From NCBI RefSeq assembly GCF_025602895.1, contig NW_026516437.1, forward strand, positions 1 to 43,468: a DNA stretch of 43,468 nucleotides, in the 5' to 3' direction. Below, in pieces: positions 9,624 to 20,952 of this stretch. The position numbers and the translations under genes are program-made. Positions within the stretch are counted from its first letter, which is position 1; each line of letters opens with the position of its first letter. The notes under the pieces are model-generated. The model saw only the letters and a program-made list of their open reading frames with translations, ran no database searches and was not told the DNA's origin. Source of the stretch: Polychytrium aggregatum. Lineage: Eukaryota; Chytridiomycota; Chytridiomycetes; Polychytriales.

Positions 9624-11747
9624 TCAGCGGTTTGAATAGTTCTGATTTGGTGAGATGCCGGTGAAGAAGTGGCCCATGTGGTCTGTGGTTGTCGCAAGGC
9701 AAGCCGGTACGGGTAATGAGTGAGGGGTTCGGGTACCAGTCGATGAGACAAAAGAATATAGAGGCCGTAAACATCGTGCAGAGGGAATGCCAGCAAGGTG
9801 AAGGTCGGATCGTGGCGCTGTTATGAGCCAGGAACTGGACATCTGGCTGCAGAGTCGTCCGTCTTGCAAGCCATTCCCGACGAGCCCCCGGCAGTTTGCA
9901 GCCTCACCTTTTCCTCCGTTGAACTCTCGCACAGTTCCAGGAAGGGGTCGCAATACCAGCCGGGCAGCAAGCGATGCGGCCATGGGCGGTTCTCCAAAGT
10001 CTGCTCCGTATGAAGTCTGATGGCGGCGCTTGTCCCAGCGAATCTGCTGAAGATACGCAGCCGGCGTTTGTTCGGGACGAGACTTTTGCACCGTGATCCG
10101 AGTGGCTGGAGCCTTGCCGCTCGCGCTGATGCCACCGTTGTTTGCGGCGACGCCTCCGTTGACAGCCTTGGCAGCCGTTTCAGGCCTCTTCGCCGCCACG
10201 GAGGCCGATGTTGGCTTGTCTTCGCTAACTGTTGAAGCCGCGGTCGATGGGCGAGAGCTCCTGGACGACAGCGACGACTCTGTGGAAACACATGATGCTG
10301 CTGAACTCGGGCGGGACTGGTTGCCGAACTGGGCATCGCCCGAGGTTTTCTTGATACCCTCGAAGCCCTGGAAGGTCATTGGCCCGAACGCAGGGGGCAG
10401 CTGAGTGAACGGATAGACGGGCGGGAGACCAATGACCGAGGCAGAAGTGTCGCGAGCGTGCTGTTGGTAGTATTGCTCCAGTTGTCGCTTCAGCGCTTGA
10501 TTTCGCAGGAAGAGCTCGGCCGTGGGTGGGTCGATCAAGGGCTCGACAGCATCGGACGGGTTGTCGGCTTTGCCGGGACTCAGAGCCCGTGGATGGTGGT
10601 GGTGCTGCTGCTGGTGCAGTTGCTGCATCTTCAGATGGTGGGCTTTGATGTCTTGGATCTGTTGCTGCTGCAACTGCTGGAGCTGCTGCTTCTGGAACTT
10701 TTGCTGGCGCTGGATGGTGCTCTGCTGCTGGGTTTGGTTCTCGAGTTGTGGCGGCTTGGGTTTTCTCTGGATCTCGGATGCCACCAACTTGATTTGTGGA
10801 GATGACGGTTTGGTGGGGTCGATAGACGGCCGCACAAACGGCTTGGAGTGTGGGATCGTATGTGGCAGGGTATGGGGGCGTGGGAATCGCTCTGAAGGGC
10901 CCAACTCGTAACCCTTGCGTGAGCGCTCCTTGGCCGACTGAGGCAAGAGGCTGACGGGATGCTTTCTCTCGGGCGACCCGAGCTCCTCGTCGCCTGTCGA
11001 ATACGGCATGCCCGGGATGGAGTATCCGTGCCGCTTGCCCCGGCCGAGATTGACGCTCGTGTGTTCGTTTGGGTTGCCGCCGGGCCAGCGAGGAAGCATG
11101 GTGGGCTCATCGCGGTGGGTGGCGAGCTGCCCGGTTCCATGGCCCGGGAGTGCCTGGGCCGAGTTTGGAATGTACATGCCCTTCTCGGTCACAACCCGGG
11201 CACAGAGCGTCTGGGGGCGGGCCAGCAGCGGCTGGGTTGCGAGAGCCTTGAAGTTCACTTCGGCATCGACCATCCGTCTGTTGACCTCGATCTGCTGCTG
11301 GACATACTCGGGGATGGCAGGGGCAAAGGCAGACTTGACGAGATTGGCGCCCTTGCGACCCGGGGCAGGCAGCTCTGCATCAGTCGGGCGGGGATATCCC
11401 ATCCGCCAGGCTTGTTCGTGCGAGATGCCAGGAGGCAGGTTGGGTTGTCCAGGGATGTGCACAGTCCGGTGGGTGTGCGCCCAGTCGGTATTATTGAGGT
11501 GGGTGTCGATGGTGTTGTGGCTCTCGGAAACGGGCTGGAGTGACGACCGAGGCAGCGGATCGGATGCCGGTACAACAACGACGGCGCCGACATATCCTGG
11601 TCGCCCGTCTCGCAGGTGATGGTGGTGGTCGGCAGCGCCTCCACCCCGAGTGGTAGCATTGAGTGGGAAGGTCTTGTGTGGATTTCGCAGACTACTCAGC
11701 TCCTGCTTCTGTCGGCTCGGCAGGGCGGGTGTGGGCTGTGTGAGCAT
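9624..11747 (-). CDS. Gln/His-rich protein of unknown function
   Basis: A 2.1-kb open frame begins at ATG 11747 (MLTQPTPALPSRQKQ). I do not recognise a family. Visible features are an N-terminal Pro/His-rich region, a segment EYVQQQIEVNRRMVDAEVNF, a long Gln-rich coiled-coil-like stretch about 10600-10740 (QLQQLQQQQIQDIK, then HQQQHHHHH), a second short helix NQALKRQLEQYYQQH, Ser/Thr/Ala-rich low complexity, and a conserved-looking motif AAYLQQIRWDKRRHQTSYGA (near 10010-10070). Beyond about 9990 the frame becomes compositionally random. The true stop or a last intron therefore probably lies upstream of 9624 and the 3' boundary is unreliable. The long Gln tract with conserved flanks suggests a scaffold or regulatory protein, but no function is claimed. 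Confidence 0.6.
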   Translation of the reverse strand: MLTQPTPALPSRQKQELSSLRNPHKTFPLNATTRGGGAADHHHHLRDGRPGYVGAVVVVPASDPLPRSSLQPVSESHNTIDTHLNNTDWAHTHRTVHIPGQPNLPPGISHEQAWRMGYPRPTDAELPAPGRKGANLVKSAFAPAIPEYVQQQIEVNRRMVDAEVNFKALATQPLLARPQTLCARVVTEKGMYIPNSAQALPGHGTGQLATHRDEPTMLPRWPGGNPNEHTSVNLGRGKRHGYSIPGMPYSTGDEELGSPERKHPVSLLPQSAKERSRKGYELGPSERFPRPHTLPHTIPHSKPFVRPSIDPTKPSSPQIKLVASEIQRKPKPPQLENQTQQQSTIQRQQKFQKQQLQQLQQQQIQDIKAHHLKMQQLHQQQHHHHPRALSPGKADNPSDAVEPLIDPPTAELFLRNQALKRQLEQYYQQHARDTSASVIGLPPVYPFTQLPPAFGPMTFQGFEGIKKTSGDAQFGNQSRPSSAASCVSTESSLSSRSSRPSTAASTVSEDKPTSASVAAKRPETAAKAVNGGVAANNGGISASGKAPATRITVQKSRPEQTPAAYLQQIRWDKRRHQTSYGADFGEPPMAASLAARLVLRPLPGTVREFNGGKGEAANCRGLVGNGLQDGRLCSQMSSSWLITAPRSDLHLAGIPSARCLRPLYSFVSSTGTRTPHSLPVPACLATTTDHMGHFFTGISPNQNYSNR

Positions 11748-13050
11748 TTTGGACGAGAATGGTAACGGTGCGGGCTGCTGAACGGCGAGCTGGTCGGTGT
11801 AGCAAATGGAGCGATAGTGGTATGGAGGGCAAGGGCTTGCGGAGGCTCAATATGAGTGCTGAATACAGAGTCTTGATGGAGGGAAGGGACTGGCAGTGAG
11901 CAGCTGCTGAATGGCAACCAGTCCAATTCCTAGGGCGGGGGATCGCCGAGCGGGAGATATACCGATGCCGCCACTGAGACAGATGTGCTGGAAGCAGACA
12001 GGTGGGAGCGGCCAAGGACAAGCAGGTTGGGTGATGGCGGCCGCTGGAACACAAGGAGAGCTAGTAGTGGGAGCAATCGAATACCAAGACAGCCACGGCA
12101 AACTTGGAACAGCACTGGGCGAGCCTGGCGAAATCCAAGCCAAAGATTGTTGGTCGGGTTGGGAACGGAGCGCCTGCTGGCAGTGGGATTCTGCAGACAC
12201 TCGAGGCGCTGATGCAGGACCAAGCAGGCTCACCCGAGAGAAAAGAGGTCACGGATGTCATCCTGGGCGGGCCGGCGCCGGTGGCCAAAGCGCACAAAGG
12301 TCCAGGGGTGATTGAGGGTGTGGGGAGGTGGTATCGTCGACGTTCCCGGATTGATTCGAGGCAACCACATATGAGCGATTTCTGTTCTGCGCACGGTGCT
12401 GTGATTGGCGCTGTTGAGGAAGTGCTTGCTGCAAGCCGCGGGGCACTTGCGACGACAGCAACTCTACCGCACGGGAACCCGAAGGGCGAGCAGACGGGGC
12501 GATGCGCCGTGCCGAAGTCGAAGTCAAAGCCATATCGCATCAATGTCAGTGCAATGTTACTTGAACATCAGTGCAATGTTACTTTAACATCAGTGCAATG
12601 TTACTTTAACACCAGTGCAATATCGCATCAATACCACATCATCATCCAACGTGCGCCGGGTCTTCATGCCGGTGTCTCTCCGTCGCTTCGTTGTGTGCCT
12701 GGCCATGGTGCCGGCCATGCCCCGCCGATAGGAGGACGGTGCCCTTTCAGCGTCCGCCTGGTGCGCGCTGCCGCCTCGATGCTGATTGCTCGCCGCTTCC
12801 GGGCCGGCCTTGCCAATGAAACGTTTCCCGAAAGCGCTTGTGCGTCCTTGCCGGAACGAGCTCGCCAGCCCGGCCGTCCGCAACTCTCACGCCATCGAGC
12901 CCATAAAGCCTGCCCCAATCCTCCCGCCCGAGCGACAGTACTTCTCCAGTACTGGCATCCATCATCGACTCTCTGGCCCTGCGTCGCTGCCGAGCGAATT
13001 CCACCCGTCTGCCTCCCCCTGAGCCTTCCAAAGAACATCCGCCCTGCCAG
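11748..13050. other. Long intergenic stretch
   Basis: This lies between the divergent starts of the Gln-rich gene (minus) and the cytochrome b5 gene (plus), so it should hold both promoters. A 457-aa plus-strand frame crosses it but has no protein-like features and reads through the 22-bp tandem repeat. I see no RNA gene. Confidence 0.45.
12547..12634. repeat. 22-bp tandem repeat, about 4 copies
   Basis: Copies begin at 12547, 12569, 12591 and 12613 with unit CAGTGCAATGTTACTTTAAC plus two bases. The fourth copy is degenerate (CAGTGCAATATCGCATCAAT). It lies about 420 bp upstream of the cytochrome b5 start codon. Confidence 0.9.
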
Positions 13051-13826
13051 ATGGATTCACTGCGACCACATCTCCTCCTTCCCCGCCCTCACCGGACCGC
13101 ACCGCAACCCGCCAGCCCGGCCATCATTCGCTCCAGCAGCGCCGAGCCGACGCACTCCTCCAGTCCGGAACACCCATCCCTCCGCAAGTGCTCCTCAAGT
13201 ACCCCTGCCGAACTGGAGGATTCAAGTCGGGTCATCTCCCTCGAGGAGTTGGCACAGCACAACACCCCCGAGTCCCTCTGGCTCGCATATCGGGGAACCG
13301 TTTACGACGCCACAGGTACTGGCGAATCGCTGGTGCTGCAAGGGATTCGGCCGAATCGCATTGCCCTGGCGCTGCTCCATCGGTGCGGCGAGTGGGAAGG
13401 GTGAATCTGTTGCCAGCGCTCGTATCTGTGCCATGAAACCAACGCCTCTGTCTATCTGGCTCCATTTGCTGCCCTGATTCGCCGGCGCACCTCCTCGGCT
13501 CCTCTGGTGTCCGTCACCCAACCACTTTGCTGATGCTCCGTCCTGCTCCATGGATTCATCCGCCCCTTGGCATTGCATGGCTTTGCTCGGCACTCCACAT
13601 CCGACATGGCCATTCCACTCCTGGTCGAATTGCGGATCTTGCAGCCTATCTTGGCCGACACCCAGGTGGCAAGAAGATGCTGCTGCTCGGAGCCGGCAAG
13701 GATGCCACCGACCTGATAAACAGCCGCCATCCCTGGGTCAATGTCGACAAGGTTCTATCCCGCTACGGCCGCAAGGTCGGCGTTCTGAAGCGCCGGGGCT
13801 TTGGCGCCTTTCTGTCGATTGTGTAG
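13051..13826 (+). CDS. Small cytochrome b5 domain protein (Ncb5or-type b5 fold)
   Basis: Electron-carrier haem protein. Exon 1 is 13051-13315 and exon 2 is 13645-13826. Donor GTACTG and acceptor CTTGCAG join a G to CC in phase, giving VYDATAYLGRHPGGKKM and a protein of 148 aa. Residues 1-60 are Ser/Pro-rich and probably disordered. The b5 domain runs from ISLEELAQHNTPESLW to the end. The first haem ligand is the His of HPGG and the second is probably the His of INSRHPWVNVDKVL. Following WVN with a Val-Asp-Lys-Val-Leu helix is typical of the b5 domain of cytochrome b5 reductase 4 (CYB5R4), not of microsomal b5. There is no membrane tail and no reductase domain, so it would be a soluble donor or acceptor. 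Partner unknown. Confidence 0.85.
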
Positions 13827-14903
13827 ATTTGCTGGCTGCTGTCCGCTCCAGGAATCGCACTCTCCAGTAACCAAACGACCCCCCATCACATATGCATCTG
13901 CACGTCTCCCATCTCCAGTTCATGCATCTGCCGGCAGCCCCGCTATCTGTTCCCACATGTTGTTTATCGTCGTCTTGTCCATGTCTGACCTTGTGGATCG
14001 AAGCTGAAGCTCCATCCGCCTGGCCCACTTCTCCCAGCCTTACACTCGTCCATCCATGTCCTGACCAGCACCATCCTTGTTTTACCGCATATATCCCAGC
14101 CCTCGCTCCCAATGCACTGTCTTGCGACCGGGTCGATGTCCAGACATCCGACGGGTCTCTGATGTATCAATAGAATCCTCACGCGAATACTTCGGTGACC
14201 GTGGATATCCAAGGGGAGGGAGCGCTGACCCCTAGAGCTCGAATGCCAATTCGAACTGCGATAGCCATCACCTGCCGGCGGCTGCTATGAGACATGAGCT
14301 GGTCTCCAGCGCACCCTGTATTGTTCTTGAGCACTCGTCGACTGCAAGGGGCGAGCGAGGAAGCAAACATACAGCATGCAAACTCCTGCACAGGGGTGTA
14401 CGTGTCGATACATCGGCCAAGCCAAGAGGGCTAGTACGTTTGATGCCCATCGAACCGAGTATCAAGATGGTGCCCCGCTCATGTAGGCGCACATGGAGAA
14501 GAAATAAAAGGAGAGTTCTAGGCTCAATATGGGGGACTCCGAGATGTAGATGCAAGAATCAAGGATTAGAATGAGTTGCAGTTTGAAAAAAAGCAGATTT
14601 GATGCTCGCGACATGGAAGGAAAGTGCTTGCAGAGTGTGTGAAGAGTCGGAGGTGGTTGAAATAGGACGACGGGGCAGATTACGTTGTGCACGGGCGGCA
14701 GCGGAAGTTGTGGGAAATCAGGGCGAAACTCACAACCGATTATCAAGCTGCCGTTCACCAAGAAGCCCCAGTGGACAAGCGATGGAAACGACGCCGATCG
14801 ACAGGGACTTGCAGACCGACCAGATGCCGGCCAAACCGATTCTGGCTGCATCGGCCCTCCTTGGCGGCGATTTGGTCGCTGACTCTTTGGTGTCGGGGAT
14901 GTC
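13827..14903. other. Intergenic stretch between convergent genes
   Basis: This holds the 3' flanks of the cytochrome b5 gene (plus) and the Ca2+-ATPase (minus). Open frames here lack any family signal, and no RNA gene or repeat array was recognised. Confidence 0.5.
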
Positions 14904-17900
14904 TCACTCGACCGCCAATGACTTCTTCCGCACCAGGCCGCGGCTTGACTGCCGCTGCACAGGTTCAGGACGTTTGCCCGAGCCGGTGTCTTTGGAGGAT
15001 GCGTCCTGGCGGGACCTCGATCTCTCCGAGTAGCTCCCCGACTTGCCGAGCTCCGTGGGACGATCTTCATTCAGCATGTAGCGCGAGATGCGTCTGTTTC
15101 CGCCGCGCAGGTTGCTGGAGCTGCCTTGCCGACTGCCGGCCTTTTTGTTTTGCATGTAGTGGTAGAATTTGGTGAGGGCACGGACGACAAAGGTGAAGGG
15201 CATGTTGCCGAGGCCGAACCCGATGCAGAGTCCCCACTCGGCCGCGTCGAGCGACACTGTCGAGACAAAGGTGGAGCCAAAGGTCACAACGATGATCTGG
15301 ACGACGATGATGACGCTCAGGATGATCAGGAAGTAGTGGTTGCGCAGGAATCCCTTGAAGACGTTGAGCTCGCCATTGATCTGCCGAGCCATGACAATGT
15401 TGGTGCACTGCATAAAGATGAACGTGGCAAAGCACAGCGTCTTGGTGTGCATGTCCGGGTGGTCGGTGTCGGTTGGATCGACCGTGGCAAGAACAAAGAT
15501 GTAGTCGCCCTGGAGAAGAATCACCAGCAGCACCACCGTTTGGTAGACCACTTGGGTGATGATGTACAGCTTCATCTCGGTCGAGAGCAGATGGGCATCT
15601 CGGGCATGTGGAGGATGGTCCAGGATGTCGGGCTCGGGCTCGTCTGTCGCCAAGGCCAGGGCACCGAGAGAGTCCATGATGAGATTGACCCACAGCAGCT
15701 GGACGGTGCTCAAGGGGGGCTCTCCCACGGTCACCGACCCGACAAAGGTGAGAATGATGGCGGTCAGGTTGACACACAGCTGAAACTGTAAGAACTTGCG
15801 CACGCAGTTGAGGACGTTGCGGCCCCACTTGATCGACTGGACGAGCGACACAAAGTTGTCATCCAGAAGCACAATGTCCGAGGCATTCATGGCGATCTGT
15901 GTTCCTGAGATACCCATTGCAAAGCCCACGTCGGCCTCTTTGAGGGCGGGGGCGTCGTTGGTGCCGTCGCCAGTGACCGCCACGACTTCGCCCATTTTCT
16001 TCAGCAGACTAACGAGCCTGTGCTTGTCCGACGGCGAAGACCGGGCAAGCACCTGCAGGCGAGGAATGATGGCGAGCTGTTCCTCTTCGGCCATGGCCCG
16101 AAACACCGGGCCTTCCAAGGCCACGCCGTCGCTGAAGAGGATGCCGCACTCGGTGGCGATTTTGCAGGCCGTGAGAATGTTGTCGCCGGTGACCATTCGG
16201 ATCTTGAGCCCGGCGTTCTGGCAGAGTTCGACAGCTCCAGGGACCTCGCGGCGGACAGGATCCTTGATGCCGATGAGCCCTATCCACACGAGGTCGTGCT
16301 CAGGATCGTCCTTGACGGTCTGGCCCTCGATTGTGGTCAAGTGCTGGTCGGTGTCCCGGTAGGCAAGGGCAAGCGTGCGCAGGCCCTCGGAGGCCCATTT
16401 CTTGATGTTGCGCTGGATCTTGGAGACGTCGGCGGATCCCATCTCGTGCAGGTCGGTGCCATCCGAGTTCATGACGTGGGTGCACAGGCCCAAGATGATC
16501 TCAGAGGCGCCCTTGGTGTAGAGGCGATACTTGAATCGGTTGGAGGCGGTGGGAGACTGGGAGTTGGCCTTGACGAGCGTGGACATTCTCTTTCGCTCTG
16601 ACGAAAAGTTCCAGATGCCATTGTCGATCTTTTTGGTCTGCTCTCGGATGTGGGCATAGTCTATGCCAAGCTTTGAAAGAAAGATGAGGAGGGCGCCTGC
16701 CATATTGCGGTGCAACAAGAGGGCGCACCAAGATTGTCAATATAGGCGACGAGACTGCTGGTCTGGGGAGCGGCACTGCCGATGCGGATAGTTGCGCTGC
16801 CAGTCCGAGGCAGCGCTCAAACAGCTCACCTTCCGTCGCCGGTCCCACAAAGATGGGCTGTCCTGTGCCCTCGTTGTATTTGATAAAGCACGTCGAGTTG
16901 GTTGAGATTGCTTCGGCCAAAAATGATCGGAGTCGGAATGAAAAGGTTGACTTTGTGAACGGTGCGGCGCTGGCGTCGCCCGAGCCCTCGCCGTTGATGG
17001 TGTAGTCTCCGATCATGACCTTGACGACTGTCATGCGATTTTCGGTGAGGGTTCCGGTTTTGTCGGTGCAGATGCAAGTGGCTTCGCCCATGGTCTCTGA
17101 TGCGTCCAGGTGGCGCACGAAGCACTTGTCCTGCATCATCTTGAACATGGAGAATGCAAGCGAGATCGTTACGGCCATCGGCAAGCCCTCGGGCACGGCA
17201 ACGACGACGACCGTGATGCCAATAACAAAGTACTCGGCCAGGCTTTGGATGCGGGCGATGGTCGCATAACTCGTTGAAGCCGACCCGCAGGTCCCGTGGG
17301 TGGGCAGGCCGGTTGCCCAGTTGATCGCCCAGCGGGTAGTTAGCCCAAGAAAGGTCAGGATGCCGGCAGCAACGCCGATCTTGCCGATCAGGATGGCGAC
17401 GACCTTGAGCTTCTCCTGCAGAACGGTTTCTTGATTCTGAGCCTCGCTAAGCAGCTCCTGGATCTGCCCGCCGCTCGAGCGCGGACCAACAAGAGCAACG
17501 AGCATCAAGCCAGAGCCCTCGCTCACTTGGCAACCAGAGAACAGGAATGGCGCAAGGGGCCCTTTCTTGACGGGTGCCGATTCGCCTGTCAGCGGCGATT
17601 CGTCCACGACGAGCCGGTTGCCACTCACAAAGAATCCGTCGGCGGGAATCTCATCTCCGGTCTGGATTTCCACCAGGTCGCCTACGACAATGTCCCAGGA
17701 CGATATTTGGTCTTTGACCCCGCCGCGGATGACTTTGACTTTCTTGTCAGATTGGATCAGCAGCAGCTTCTTGAACTTGCGGTCCTTGCTGTAGTCGTTG
17801 CCGGCGGTGACAGAGAGGACGATGACGACGGCTATGAGGATGGCCAGGCCCTCGCCCCAACCGGTGCTGGGACACATGGATGTGCCGAGCGATAGAACCA

Positions 17901-18591
17901 CGACGGCGCCAACAAGAAGGATCTTGAGGATGGGGTCCTCTTTGACCGTCTCCCACACAATCTCGAGGATGCTGGCCGAGGCGGGCGGCGGCGAGATGTT
18001 CTTGCCATACAGGATCTTTCTGGCCTCGTCATCGACCGGGGTAAGGTCGACTTTGCCGGCCCGCGCCTCATCATCCGGGGTGATTTTGGCGTAGTGGCCG
18101 GGCTTGGTGTCTTCATGGCCCATGCGCAGACGCGTTTCGTGGGAGCTCTTGATGGGCAATCCGGTCTCGACGTTGGATTTCAGAAGATAGGCGATGCCCT
18201 CGACGCCTCCATATTCTTCGTTGAGAAGCTCGATCTGAGAGGCGGCTTCGCGGTTGTCAAAGTTGCAGATCCGAGCCAGGTCGTCGTTTCCAAGGCCGAA
18301 CTCTTCAGGGCCGAAACGCGGGTACATTTGCACGATGCGTTCAAAGCGCAGCCGGGTTGCCTCGCTCAGGTACTTTTGGGGCTCTTTGGACGGGGTCGGC
18401 TTTGCATCGGAGATGATATCGCCCTTTGAGGCTGCTACCAACGCAGGGGTGGATGCGCCGCCGAGGCCGTCCACGATGGAACGGGTGTCTGCTGAGGCCG
18501 TCGGCAACAGCCCTCCTGGACCCAGGGGCGCGATTGCTGGCGGGTCGTGATGCTCCTGCGCGTCTTCCACGTCGATTAGTTGCTGCGACAT
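14904..18591 (-). CDS. P2B-type Ca2+-transporting ATPase (PMCA/PMC1-like)
   Basis: ATP-driven Ca2+ export pump, in fungi usually on the vacuole or plasma membrane. Exons 16830-18591 and 14904-16696 join in phase across a 133-bp intron, giving TEGALLIFLSKLG and a protein of 1184 aa. Motifs in order: first membrane pair (KILLVGAVVVLSLG and LAILIAVVIVLS), actuator TGES near residue 335, EGLP in the calcium-binding fourth helix, phosphorylation motif DKTGTLT near 510, KGASE in the nucleotide domain, GDGTNDAPALK near 830, then the C-terminal membrane helices. The first 130 residues form an unusual hydrophilic N-terminal extension. The tail after the last helix is short, basic and Ser-rich (SGSYSERSRSRQD, SRGLVRKKSLAVE). 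This could be a regulatory or calmodulin-type segment, but no classical site is obvious. Confidence 0.95.
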
Positions 18592-19330
18592 GGTGACAAA
18601 ACTCGGGCGGCGCGGTGCTCACGGCTGGGGGATGGCGTGACGTGGATAGATGGAGTTCAGCCGGCACCGACGGGTTGAGCGTGCCGACGCGATTCAGTGT
18701 TCGGCGTAAGGGACTGCGATAGAAGGGAGGTGCGCTGATGGCCAGGGGGAGCTGAACGCGGCAGGAACAAAGTGCCGAACAGGAAGGCGCGATACACCGG
18801 GCAGGGGTGGTGCAATGCGTCCAGGGACAAAGAACGAGACGAAGAGCGGGGCGGTGACGACTCAAAGGACGGCGATCGAGGGATGAAGAGGTGCAAGCGG
18901 AGGACACGACCCAGACGAGGCGGTGGGAAGGCCTCCCGGCCGACATTGGGGTCAAGGGGCAGCTTGCGGGCGATCAGGCAGCCGGTGTTCATAGGGCGCC
19001 GAGGCACGGGCCGGGCCGCAGCTGATTGTACATTGCGGTCAACGGGAGTGCCCCATCATGGAGACGGCCAGGCGGGCAGCTCAGGAGAGCGGCGCACCGG
19101 GTGATTGGGCATGGGAGGTCGGCGAAACCGGGCAGGAGTGCACCTAGCAAAGATGTTCCGGCGGATGTCGAGGCGCACTATCACCACGCACAAAATGAGA
19201 GCAGAGCATTCAACCCAAGACGGCAGCAGCAGATGATCATGTGGGCCGGATGTGTGAGGGCAAAACTGAGGCGTATCAACTGTATATTTCAACAGACACA
19301 TCTGCATCGGTCAGCAATAGGAGGTGGTGC
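18592..19330. other. Intergenic stretch (Ca2+-ATPase upstream, eL36 downstream)
   Basis: GC-rich DNA with no recognisable coding region. The left part should contain the ATPase promoter and 5' untranslated region, the right part the eL36 3' untranslated region. Confidence 0.5.
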
Positions 19331-20352
19331 TTAGTGCTGGCGACGAGATTCAGCAATGACGTTGCTGAGCTCCTCAACCTTTCTCTTGGCACGGCCAAAG
19401 GTACCGAGCTGTGGATGGGATGGGCAGACACGAGATACAGACACACGGTTAGAAGGCAGCGATCGCCATGCGCATCAATACACGTCGACTTGATGGAGAT
19501 GAGCTGGTCACGACCGAGGAGGCACTTACTCTCTTCTTGGCAAGGCGACGAGCACGCTTGTCCTTGGAGTTCTTGAGCAGTTCCATGACACGCTTCTCGT
19601 AGGGAGCGAAGCCGACAACTTCGCGGACCAGTTCACGGACGAACTTGGTGCGCTTGCTGAGGCGCTGTAGACAGCAAGAGGCATGGTTGAGTATCGAGAG
19701 CGTTCAAACAAGCGATAGCACAGGCGACAGAGGCTTGATGACACAGATTATTGGCTCGATGGCCCGCCGCGGATCCACAGCCGGGCGCCATATTGTAGGC
19801 GGGGCCAACACAGCGCCACTTGGACGAATGCCCATCGCCGCCGATACGATGCGCTTTCAATCAGAATATTCCTGCAGTTTGTCCATGCCTTGCAAGCATA
19901 TGCCGCTGATGTTGGAGGCCGCCAGCCGGACGCACCCGGTCGCATGTAACGCAGATGTGCGTGATACATCGATCGCCAAGCGCATGTCGAGAGCGTCAAC
20001 TATGCAGTCGCTCGTGACGCCGTCGCCTTCCGGATTGCATCGTCCCTCGGGATGCTGTGCTGAAGAGCCTGCCATACATCCAGAGCAGGAGGGATCGGCT
20101 CCTTGATCGATCCCGTTGCACATCCGTCCATTTCAGCGCCGATATCGATACCGCCGTCGATGGTGTCTTGATGGAGCAGAGTTCTGGGATGCCGGCTGCC
20201 GAAGCCTCTGCCCAAGTTGCTGCTCAATCGAGGCAGCAGAGAGTCAATGGACGGATACTCACACCCTTCTGGTTGGAGACCTTGGTGCGGGGAGCACGCT
20301 CGGTGGTGATGTGGCCCTTGTTGAGACCGACAGCGATACCAGACTTTGCCAT
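19331..20352 (-). CDS. RPL36: 60S ribosomal protein eL36
   Basis: Structural protein of the large cytosolic ribosomal subunit. Three exons, all joined at codon boundaries: 20263-20352 ([18 protein letters not shown]...), 19530-19664 ([20 protein letters not shown]...) and 19331-19408 ([17 protein letters not shown]...RRQH). Total 100 aa, the usual length. The diagnostic AVGLNKGH start, the KFVREL..EV.GFAPYE.R.MELLK core and the KRK.EELSN end are all present. Intron 1 (598 bp) is much longer than most introns in this window. I searched it by eye for C/D-box snoRNA motifs on the sense strand and saw none. Confidence 0.97.
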
Positions 20353-20952
20353 TTCGTATTGAGGTTTGTCCCGACTCTTAAAAGATAGGAGTATTGGGTG
20401 GGCCGTTGGTGGATGGGAAGGGAGGGAAAAGGAAAGAGTGCACACGGCCGCCAAGTTTTGACGGAGCCTCTCGGCGATCTCGCTGGGGAAGAGAGCAGCG
20501 GCGAGAGGCGGCGAGAGGAAGCGAGAGACGCCACTGTGTGGCGCACAGTGCTCTCGCGAGGAGCGAGACAGACCGAGAGCCCGGCGAGGAGAAAAAAAAC
20601 TCGCGTCGCACATGCGCGTGGCGCAGGTTTAATTTCCGACGGGTGCTGCGCGGCTGCGCGCAGCATTCCACGTGATGCTCCATGGGCGAATGCCGAGACG
20701 GATGCGGTGCTCACCCGCCGACCAGGGATGTGATTTCGACAGCGACGACAGAGAGTGTGGATGGGCGCGGCGGTTGGACGGTCGGTCGGGCCATTGATGT
20801 CGTTGCGGCGCAATGAGCGGTGCGGATCGGGTGATTGGCCCTGGGCACCACAGCCCGTGCGTCGAGCGGCCCTGGTGCTGGCGAGTGCATCGGGATCGCC
20901 AAGATGCTCCTGTCCACCATCAGATGTCGGGTACCAGTGAGCTCGCACAGAA
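20353..20952. promoter_or_regulatory. Divergent promoter region between eL36 and SEC5
   Basis: The two start codons face away from each other across 600 bp. The interval contains a perfect CACGTG E-box at 20669-20674 and a purine-rich GCGAGAG-repeat stretch about 20500-20590. In yeasts CACGTG is bound by Cbf1-type factors and occurs in some ribosomal protein promoters. Function here is inferred only from position. Confidence 0.4.

Noticed and set aside
12104..13477. 457-aa plus-strand open frame
   Set aside because: It reads through a 22-bp tandem repeat, has no domain-like pattern and overlaps the better supported cytochrome b5 exon 1 in another frame.
19665..20262. snoRNA inside eL36 intron 1
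   Set aside because: Long ribosomal-protein introns often host snoRNAs, but no sense-strand C-box and D-box pair was visible.
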